Source: Flavobacteriaceae bacterium (GTDB taxonomy: Bacteria > Bacteroidota > Bacteroidia > Flavobacteriales > Weeksellaceae). From it: 10,071 nt of DNA. Under the pieces are notes generated by a model. It was not told the origin of the DNA and did not search any database. It saw only the letters and a list, made by a program, of their open reading frames with translations. Both the position numbers and the translations under genes were made by a program. Shown here piece after piece: positions 1 through 5,774 of this stretch (position 1 is the first letter of the stretch; each line of letters begins with the position of its first letter). Location: assembly GCA_031273305.1 (NCBI GenBank), contig JAISSC010000028.1, positions 1 through 10,071 on the forward strand, given 5' to 3'.

Positions 1-416
1 CTGTTCATTTTTTCCACATCAAAATTATAATACAGAAACTGAGCGTGGAATCGTTGCTTAAACGGATTCTTCCGGATGGAAATAAAGTATTGATAGGTTC
101 TTTTTACGGCATCAAAACGAGCATGAGCCGAATCTGAAACCTGAAAAATATCTTGAATCGAAATGTCTTGAGGTAAAAAGGAGTTTAACTTCCAAATAAA
201 ACCCTCCGGGAGGACTTTATCATAATCAAAATGTGCAAACATTTCCGAAGCATGAACTCCTGTGTCCGTTCTTCCTGCTCCGGTAGTCTTAATGCTGTCT
301 TTTAACATCAGGCTCAGGGCTTCCTCCAGCACTTCCTGAACCGAGATTTGTTCCGGTTGTCTTTGGTATCCGCAATATCCGGTTCCGTCGTAAGAAAATC
401 GTATGAAGTATCGCAA
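1..416 (-). CDS. truA: tRNA pseudouridine synthase A, N-terminal part (3' end outside window)
   Basis: TruA isomerises uridine to pseudouridine at positions 38-40 of the tRNA anticodon arm. The reading frame, read from 416 down to 1, begins (M)RYFIRFSYDGTGYCGYQRQ, the usual TruA opening, and carries the catalytic-loop motif GAGRTDTGVHA with the presumed nucleophile Asp51. Further on, HARFDAVKRTYQYFI matches the conserved segment after the active site. About 138 residues are present of a family length of roughly 240-260, so the C-terminal half lies beyond position 1. The start is called at TTG 414-416: no in-frame ATG precedes the conserved N-terminus, and upstream in-frame stops (TAA) occur about 36-40 bases further out. 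A TAnnTTTG promoter element sits about 20 bases upstream. The gene diverges from a phosphoesterase gene. The family identification is very secure; the TTG start is inferred. Confidence 0.95.
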   Translation of the reverse strand, partial: MRYFIRFSYDGTGYCGYQRQPEQISVQEVLEEALSLMLKDSIKTTGAGRTDTGVHASEMFAHFDYDKVLPEGFIWKLNSFLPQDISIQDIFQVSDSAHARFDAVKRTYQYFISIRKNPFKQRFHAQFLYYNFDVEKMN

Positions 417-435
417 CTTTATCGTAATTTTACCA

Positions 436-443
436 CAAAAATA
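436..443 (-). promoter_or_regulatory. Candidate -7 promoter element for truA
   Basis: The minus strand reads TATTTTTG here, an exact match to the Bacteroidota -7 consensus TAnnTTTG. A transcript would start near 430 and leave a leader of about 14 bases before the TTG start of truA. I see no clear -33 TTTG element at the expected distance. The site abuts the GTG start of the divergent phosphoesterase gene at 444. Confidence 0.45.
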
Positions 444-938
444 GTGAGAAAAATCTTATTACTCTCTGATACGCATTCTTATATAGATGAAAGGATACTG
501 GAATATGCCTCCGGAGCGGATGAGGTATGGCATGCGGGAGATATTGGAGATACCAAAGTGTCCGATGCCCTGAAAGGGGTAATTCCTGTTTTTCGGGCTG
601 TATACGGAAATATTGACGGAGCAGAGATACGAAAAGAATTTCCTCTTAACCAACGTTTTTTATGTGAAAAGGTAGATGTGTGGATGACCCATATCGGCGG
701 ATATCCGGGAAAATATGCCCCGTCCATACGTGAAGAAATCTACAAAAACCCTCCCGGATTGTTTATCTGCGGGCATTCCCATATCCTGAAAGTTATGAAT
801 GACAAAAAACTCCGCTTGCTACATATGAATCCAGGAGCCGTAGGGCTTTACGGATTTCACAACGTACGTACCATGTTGCGGTTTGAAATAAACGAAGATA
901 GTATCCAAAATCTGGAAGTTGTTGAATTTCAACGGTAG
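444..938 (+). CDS. YfcE/MJ0936-type metallophosphoesterase
   Basis: A 164-residue calcineurin-like phosphoesterase of the small YfcE/MJ0936 class, a cytoplasmic two-metal enzyme that cleaves phosphodiesters; its physiological substrate is not known. The metal-binding signature is complete: SDTH (Asp9, His11), HAGD (His30, Asp33), GNID (Asn57), MTHIGG (His83) and GHSH (His111, His113), followed by the usual NPGA turn at 129-132. The length fits the family. The start is called at GTG 444 because the product then opens (M)RKILLLSDTH, where family members begin; the frame stays open further upstream but there it overlaps truA and shows no family resemblance. The gene diverges from truA across 27 bases and ends 11 bases before the convergent metal-ATPase gene. 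Class assignment is firm; the exact role is unknown. Confidence 0.9.
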   Translation: MRKILLLSDTHSYIDERILEYASGADEVWHAGDIGDTKVSDALKGVIPVFRAVYGNIDGAEIRKEFPLNQRFLCEKVDVWMTHIGGYPGKYAPSIREEIYKNPPGLFICGHSHILKVMNDKKLRLLHMNPGAVGLYGFHNVRTMLRFEINEDSIQNLEVVEFQR

Positions 939-949
939 ACACCCGCCAA

Positions 950-2905
950 TCACACTTTCATTTTCTGTAACCTAACGGAATTCAGTATTGCCAGCAGGGC
1001 TACTCCCACATCGGCAAGAACTGCTTCCAACAGGTAAATATCTCCAAAAACCCCTAAGATCATTACCAGAAGTTTTATTCCGAACGCCAGAATAATATTT
1101 TGCCATACGATATTTTTTGTTGCTTTTCCTATCTTCACTGCTAAAGGAATTTTAGAAGTTTTATCATCTTGGATAATAACATCTGCAACTTCAATAGTAG
1201 CATCGCTTCCCAATCCTCCCATTGCAATTCCCACATCGCTTAGAGCAATTACCGGAGCATCGTTAAATCCATCTCCCACAAAGGCAACTTTTCCTGCTGT
1301 TCGGGTTTTGATTTCTTTTATTTTAGACACCTTATCTTCAGGCAGTAGGTCTCCGTAAGCCTGGTCTATCCCAATTTCCTGAGCCACTTTCCGAACCACC
1401 GAGCTTTTATCTCCGCTTAGCACCGTTACTCCAATCCCTAAGGAATGTAACTTTTGTATATCCTGTTTCACACCGGGTTTAATTTGGTCGGCGATTTCCA
1501 AATATCCTGTAAACTTCTTATCTATGGCGATCAGCACTACCGTATTAACTATTTCTTTAATTTTTTCATCATACGGAATAGAGAATATATCCATCAATTT
1601 AAAATTACCCACCAGAATCTCTTTTCCTTCTATTTCCGCCTTAATCCCTTTTCCTGCAATATCTTCCATAGAGGTGATCCTTGAAATATCCGGTTTTATA
1701 CCCACATACTCATGTATGGCTGTAGCTATGGGATGTGTACTTTGCGATTCTGCCAAATTTATCCAGTCCAGAACTTTGTCTTTATCAAATTCCGGGTCGA
1801 TCTGTATATCTTGCACAGAAAAATTTCCTAAGGTTAAAGTTCCTGTTTTATCAAATACCACTTGCTTTACCTCCACCAAAACATCTAAAAAATTCGACCC
1901 TTTTACCAAAATTCCATGTCGGGAAGCCAGTCCTACTCCCCCAAAATATCCTAACGGAATGGAAATTACCAAAGCACAGGGGCAGGAGATCACCAGAAAG
2001 ATCAGGGAGCGATATAGCCAGGTTCCGTAATCGTAGTGCTGGACAAAAAAGTACGGTAATACAAAAACCAGTAAAGCAATAAGGAAAACCACAGGCGTAT
2101 AAATTTTAGCGAATTTTCGGATAAAGAGTTCCGTTTTTGCTTTCTGTCCGGTTGCATTTTGCACCAAATCCAGAATTTTGGATAATTTACTGTCCGAATA
2201 GGGAGTAGTTACCGTCATTAATGAAGCAGCATTGAGATTGATCATTCCCGCCAATATGGTTTCTCCTTTTTCTTTGGTTTGCGGAGCACTTTCTCCGGTT
2301 AAGGCAGAAGTGTTGAAAGAGGCGGAAGCAGATACTAATTCTCCGTCCAATGCCACTTTCTCTCCGGGTTTTAACTGAACTAAGGAGCCTACCGGAACTT
2401 CTTTTGCGCGGATAATTTTAGTTGTATTATTTTCTATTACCGTAGCCTCATCGGGTCTTTGGTCTAATAAAGCATTAATATTTCTTTTGGCACGTGCAAC
2501 TGCCAATCCCTGAAAATTTTCTCCGATTGAATAAAACAACATTACTGCTACTGCCTCAGGATATTCTTCAATATAAAAGGCTCCTACGGAGGCTAAAAAC
2601 ATGAGGGATAACTCGTTAAAAAAGTCTTTATGTTTAAATTCCTCTAACATTTCCCTGAATACAGGGTATCCCACCGGAAGATACGCCAGAATATACCATC
2701 CCAACCGAATTCGGGAGGTGAAAAATTCTACTTTAAAATAATCAAAAGACACTGCCGCAAGTAATAAAACCGAGCAGATAGCAGCAGGAAGAAATAACCG
2801 AAAAACATTGACGTCCTTTTCTATTTCGTGATTATGCCCCTCGTGTTCGTGGGAAACAGGAGAATCCGAACAACAGGAACAACCGGATTTATTATTAGCA
2901 GGCAT
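950..2905 (-). CDS. zntA: P1B-type Zn/Cd/Pb-exporting ATPase (ZntA/CadA-like)
   Basis: A 651-residue inner-membrane pump that uses ATP to expel soft divalent metals. Visible motifs in order: actuator TGES (203-206), membrane CPC (308-310), phosphorylation loop DKTGTLT with Asp352, HP dipeptide (391-392), SGDK (497-500) and hinge GDGFND (544-549). The last membrane helix carries Asp632 in DVG, which with CPC points to the P1B-2 (Zn/Cd/Pb) class rather than copper. Roughly eight membrane helices are apparent (about 35-54, 69-84, 97-112, 114-128, 268-290, 298-322, 598-616, 620-642). There is no folded N-terminal HMA domain; instead a short tail has a Cys cluster (Cys9, Cys11, Cys12) and a His-rich stretch (His19, 21, 24, 26). 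The start is set at ATG 2903-2905; a longer in-frame start at 2974 would place the probable promoter inside the gene. Metal specificity is inferred from motifs. Confidence 0.93.
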   Translation of the reverse strand: MPANNKSGCSCCSDSPVSHEHEGHNHEIEKDVNVFRLFLPAAICSVLLLAAVSFDYFKVEFFTSRIRLGWYILAYLPVGYPVFREMLEEFKHKDFFNELSLMFLASVGAFYIEEYPEAVAVMLFYSIGENFQGLAVARAKRNINALLDQRPDEATVIENNTTKIIRAKEVPVGSLVQLKPGEKVALDGELVSASASFNTSALTGESAPQTKEKGETILAGMINLNAASLMTVTTPYSDSKLSKILDLVQNATGQKAKTELFIRKFAKIYTPVVFLIALLVFVLPYFFVQHYDYGTWLYRSLIFLVISCPCALVISIPLGYFGGVGLASRHGILVKGSNFLDVLVEVKQVVFDKTGTLTLGNFSVQDIQIDPEFDKDKVLDWINLAESQSTHPIATAIHEYVGIKPDISRITSMEDIAGKGIKAEIEGKEILVGNFKLMDIFSIPYDEKIKEIVNTVVLIAIDKKFTGYLEIADQIKPGVKQDIQKLHSLGIGVTVLSGDKSSVVRKVAQEIGIDQAYGDLLPEDKVSKIKEIKTRTAGKVAFVGDGFNDAPVIALSDVGIAMGGLGSDATIEVADVIIQDDKTSKIPLAVKIGKATKNIVWQNIILAFGIKLLVMILGVFGDIYLLEAVLADVGVALLAILNSVRLQKMKV

Positions 2906-2938
2906 GTTATTATTTTTTAAATTTAATATTATATACCA

Positions 2939-2946
2939 CAAAGGTA
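2939..2946 (-). promoter_or_regulatory. Candidate -7 promoter element for the metal-ATPase gene
   Basis: The minus strand reads TACCTTTG, an exact TAnnTTTG match. Transcription would start near 2933, giving an A+T-rich leader of about 28 bases before ATG 2905. A TTTG lies further upstream on the same strand, but about 25 bases away, longer than the usual spacing, so the -33 element is uncertain. The position supports the shorter protein start. Confidence 0.5.
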
Positions 2947-2958
2947 CAATCCACACAA

Positions 2959-2973
2959 TGCAATTCCATTGCA
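2959..2973. promoter_or_regulatory. 15-bp palindrome upstream of the metal-ATPase gene, possible operator
   Basis: TGCAAT-TCC-ATTGCA is a perfect inverted repeat with 6-base arms and a 3-base centre. It lies 13-27 bases upstream of the -7 element of the exporter gene, where a metal-responsive repressor or activator would act on the promoter. That it binds a regulator is inference; no family-specific operator is recognised. Confidence 0.35.
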
Positions 2974-3289
2974 AAGTTTAAAACGAAGACATATTTTTAA
3001 TCAATAGGTTCTCTCAAATAATCTTAGTGCCCGACAAATGGCAATGTTAAATTAAGCTATATTTTTGAGTATTCAGAGAAATATAATACCATATAATAAT
3101 ACTTGAGGTTTCGTAGTTATAAATGTATATGAACTTTATTAAAAAATATCAAACAAGATTTTAATATATCTATTTTGTTTTCAAGCATTTAGCTTATTAT
3201 GCCGGATTCATATGATATATTTCACCTAAAAAGCGGGTTAAAAAAGAAAAAGTGGTCTAACCTTTGAAAAGATATAGTTATAATAAGTT

Positions 3290-3334
3290 TTTTAACTGTT
3301 TTCGTTAAATCTATTTTAAATAAGGCAGTTAAAA
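3290..3334. repeat. Inverted repeat with 9-base arms in the A+T-rich spacer
   Basis: TTTTAACTG (3290-3298) and CAGTTAAAA (3326-3334) are perfectly complementary across a 27-base loop. The arms are A+T-rich and the loop is long, so a stable hairpin is doubtful; a split binding site or chance is equally possible. Confidence 0.3.
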
Positions 3335-3383
3335 TAAGTACAGAAAAATTTTGAAATTAGAAATAAATATAAAAAAAATAATT

Positions 3384-3499
3384 ATTAATTAAAATCTATT
3401 GGTATAAGTGGATATACTTTTAGTAAAATAAATAAGCTATTTTTTATAAAAACCTATTAGTTAAAAGGGAGAATTTCTGATTATAATTAATTAAAATCT
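3384..3499. repeat. Direct repeat ATTAATTAAAATCT, two copies
   Basis: The 14-base word occurs at 3384-3397 and 3486-3499, start to start 102 bases. Its core ATTAAAATCT recurs inverted at 3156-3165 and again directly at 5705-5714 in the next long spacer. All four copies noticed are between genes. Function is unknown; low-complexity sequence makes chance a real alternative. Confidence 0.4.
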
Positions 3500-3548
3500 T
3501 TTTTTTATAGATAATAATTCAAAAAAAGTAATTATTTTTACAGAAATA

Positions 3549-4070
3549 ATGAGAATTAATACTAAATTTTTTCGACAAGATGCCCCGACTGTGGCCCAAG
3601 AATTGCTAGGTAAAACTTTAACACGTGTTTTTAATACGGGAGAGATAAAGCGGTTTATTATTACAGAAACGGAAGCCTATTTGGGAGAGGAAGATTTAGC
3701 TTGTCATGCAAGCAAAGGCAGGACTTCGAGGACGGAGGTTATGTATCATGAAGGAGGAAAAATTTATGTATATTTAATATATGGGATGTATTGGATGCTG
3801 AATTTCGTAACCGGAACAGAAAATCATCCGCAAGCGGTTTTAATCAGAGGAGTAAAAGAATGTAGAGGGCCCGGAAGGGTGGGAAAATTACTCCAACTCA
3901 ATAAAGATTTTTATGGAGAAGATTTAGCCCTTTCAAAAAGAATTTGGGTAGAAGATGCAACAGTCGCCACCGATTTTAAAATTACTCCCAGAATAGGAAT
4001 TGATTATGCAGGAGAGACTTGGAAAAATAAACCCTGGAGGTTTGTATTAAATGAAAAATATTTAAATTAA
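3549..4070 (+). CDS. mpg: 3-methyladenine DNA glycosylase, AAG/MPG family
   Basis: A 173-residue base-excision-repair glycosylase that removes alkylated and deaminated purines, leaving an abasic site. The AAG fold is recognised from ETEAYLG at 40-46, where Glu42 matches the water-activating Glu of human AAG (Glu125) and Tyr44 its intercalation-pocket Tyr127. His53 falls at the place of human His136. The segment YVYLIYGMY (73-81) with Asn85, followed by LIRGVKE with Arg100, completes the base pocket. GPGR at 107-110 is the conserved DNA-contact loop. The length is slightly below the usual 180-210 residues, but no core motif is missing. The ATG at 3549 is directly followed by the conserved start of the domain. 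The gene lies 12 bases upstream of the hydrate-repair gene and is probably co-transcribed with it. Confidence 0.94.
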   Translation: MRINTKFFRQDAPTVAQELLGKTLTRVFNTGEIKRFIITETEAYLGEEDLACHASKGRTSRTEVMYHEGGKIYVYLIYGMYWMLNFVTGTENHPQAVLIRGVKECRGPGRVGKLLQLNKDFYGEDLALSKRIWVEDATVATDFKITPRIGIDYAGETWKNKPWRFVLNEKYLN

Positions 4071-4082
4071 TAATATCAACTA

Positions 4083-5579
4083 ATGAAAATTTTTAAAGCC
4101 ATACAAATTAGAGAATGTGACGAATATACAATTCAACATGAGTCTATTCTTTCTATTGATTTAATGGAGAGGGCAGTTTCAGCCTGTTTTCAATGGATCA
4201 AAAATAAGTATTCAAAAGAATACACCTATTATATTATCTGCGGAAAGGGGGATAACGGGGGAGACGGACTAGCGTTATCCAGACTGCTATTGAACGAGAA
4301 ATATAAAGTAGAGACTTATGTAATTCAGTCGACATCCGACTTTTCTGAAAATGCACAGATCAATTTTGAAAGATTTCCCCAATCAGTATACTTTTTGGAA
4401 GGAGATGATTTTGAAATTCCCGAAGAAAATGCAATTATTATTGATGCCTTGTTCGGAACCGGATTGAACAAACCTTTAAAAGGACTTGAAGAGAAGATCG
4501 TATCAAAACTTAACTCTATTAATGCCTTAAGAAAGATAGCAATAGATATACCGTCGGGGCTATTTTCGGATGAGTTGCCTAAAGAAGGGCATGCCATTTT
4601 TAAAGCAGATGAAACGTTGAGCTTCGGATTCTATAAAAGGTCTTTCCTTCATCAGGAAGGGGCTAAATACGCCGGGAATATACATGTGTTGGATATAGGA
4701 TTAGATCAGGAATTCATTCAAAAAGCAAAAACCGATAACTATATCGTCATTGATGAAGATTTCACAAAAAATTTCAAAGCTAAAAATCCTTTAGGCAATA
4801 AGGGGGATTTTGGAAGAGCAGTATTGATAGGAGGAAGTTACGGAAAGATAGGAGCTACTCTTCTCTCCACTCAGGCAGCACTGAGAGTTGGAACGGGAAT
4901 GGTTTTTACCGTAGCTCCCGAATGTGGGTATGAGATACTCCAGAGTTCAGCTCCCGAAGCTATATTTATTCCGGGAGGAGAGAAAAAAATAGAAAAAATC
5001 AGCCTGCCGTCAGAAAGTGTTAAGATAGGAATAGGTCCCGGTTTAGGAACCGAAAGTCAGGTCGGGAAAGCAATAGAAGCGTTGTTAAAAAAAGCTAAGG
5101 AACCATTGGTTATAGATGCAGATGCGCTGAATATTTTATCCGAAAATGAAGGACTGTTAAAACAACTTCCGGAGAATACCATTATTACTCCGCATCCTAA
5201 AGAATTTGAAAGATTATTCGGTAAAACTTCATCTACTTTGGCGCAATGTGAATTGGCACGGAAAAAAGCTAAGGAATATAAAATCATTATTGTTCTGAAA
5301 GGACATTATACTACCATACTGGTTCCGGACGGAACCTGCTATTATAACATTACAGGGAACGCAGGAATGGCAAAAGGAGGCAGTGGAGATGTGCTGACAG
5401 GGGTTATCACCGGGTTATTGGCACAGGGATATAAACCCGAACTTGCCGCCTTGTTAGGAGTTTTTATTCATGGAAAAGCAGGAGATTATGCAGCGGAAAA
5501 ATACTCTCAGGAAGCAATGACTCCGCAGGATATAATAAAATGCCTGTCAGATGTTTTTCTAAGTGCAAAACAGGAATAA
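4083..5579 (+). CDS. nnr: Bifunctional NAD(P)H-hydrate epimerase and ADP-dependent dehydratase
   Basis: A 498-residue fusion that repairs hydrated NADH and NADPH. The N-terminal YjeF_N epimerase domain (about 1-215) interconverts the R and S hydrates; it shows CGKGDNGGDG (53-62), DALFGTG (121-127) and IPSGL (156-160). The C-terminal carbohydrate-kinase-like dehydratase (about 225-498) restores the S form to NAD(P)H; it shows KGDFGRAVLIGGS (240-252), GIGPGLG (316-322), IDADALN (344-350), TPHPKEF (369-375), LKGHYT (405-410) and the nucleotide and active-site loop GNAGMAKGGSGD (425-436) with the presumed catalytic Asp436. The length is typical of the bacterial fusion. The ATG at 4083 follows the glycosylase stop by 12 bases, so one transcript is likely. 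Both domains look intact. The identification is very secure. Confidence 0.96.
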   Translation: MKIFKAIQIRECDEYTIQHESILSIDLMERAVSACFQWIKNKYSKEYTYYIICGKGDNGGDGLALSRLLLNEKYKVETYVIQSTSDFSENAQINFERFPQSVYFLEGDDFEIPEENAIIIDALFGTGLNKPLKGLEEKIVSKLNSINALRKIAIDIPSGLFSDELPKEGHAIFKADETLSFGFYKRSFLHQEGAKYAGNIHVLDIGLDQEFIQKAKTDNYIVIDEDFTKNFKAKNPLGNKGDFGRAVLIGGSYGKIGATLLSTQAALRVGTGMVFTVAPECGYEILQSSAPEAIFIPGGEKKIEKISLPSESVKIGIGPGLGTESQVGKAIEALLKKAKEPLVIDADALNILSENEGLLKQLPENTIITPHPKEFERLFGKTSSTLAQCELARKKAKEYKIIIVLKGHYTTILVPDGTCYYNITGNAGMAKGGSGDVLTGVITGLLAQGYKPELAALLGVFIHGKAGDYAAEKYSQEAMTPQDIIKCLSDVFLSAKQE

Positions 5580-5680
5580 ATAAACCCTACCGAATTAAAT
5601 TCACACATATTTTGTAACGCACCGTTAAAGTGACATTTATCGGCTCACATTGAATTTTTTATACAGGATTTATATATAGA

Positions 5681-5755
5681 AACCCGTGGTGTAATTATTG
5701 AAAAATTAAAATCTTTAATTATCAGTACATTAAAAACAATAATGCACTACGGGTT
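5681..5755. terminator. Nested hairpin between convergent genes, possible terminator or small element
   Basis: AACCCGTGGTG (5681-5691) pairs with CACTACGGGTT (5745-5755) over 11 bases with one G-U wobble in a plus-strand transcript. Inside it, AATTAAA (5704-5710) and TTTAATT (5714-5720) form a second stem with a 3-base loop. The spacer lies between the 3' ends of the hydrate-repair gene and the subtilase gene, where a bidirectional terminator is expected. The 53-base interior and the lack of a long T run directly after the outer stem are atypical, so a small terminal-inverted-repeat element is an alternative. No target-site duplication is evident. Confidence 0.4.
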
Positions 5756-5774
5756 ACTTTAATTTAATCGTTTT

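Larger units (their letters stand above)
2975..3548. other. A+T-rich gene-free spacer between divergent genes
   Basis: About 570 bases separate the exporter promoter region from the glycosylase gene. I find no open frame resembling a protein and no tRNA or recognisable RNA gene. The sequence is markedly richer in A+T than its flanks, with long A and T runs. It contains an inverted repeat (3290-3334), a 14-base direct repeat (3384-3397 and 3486-3499) and an inverted 10-base copy of that repeat's core (3156-3165). A TATTTTTG match to the -7 consensus occurs at 3060-3067 on the plus strand with no gene behind it. The promoter of the glycosylase gene must lie here, but no TAnnTTTG site close to 3549 is evident. 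Confidence 0.6.

Noticed and set aside
348..443. Upstream extension of the phosphoesterase frame
   Set aside because: It overlaps the 5' part of truA on the other strand, starts with TTG and bears no resemblance to family N-termini; the product begins naturally at GTG 444.
1524..2082. Long plus-strand frames opposite the metal-ATPase gene
   Set aside because: They lie antisense to an intact P-type ATPase with all motifs and show no recognisable domain.
2906..2974. N-terminal extension of the metal ATPase to ATG 2974
   Set aside because: It would place the palindrome and TACCTTTG element inside the gene, and the extension is not family-like.
3060..3067. TATTTTTG on the plus strand as a promoter
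   Set aside because: No gene follows within several hundred bases and no -33 element is present; a chance match in A+T-rich DNA is likely.
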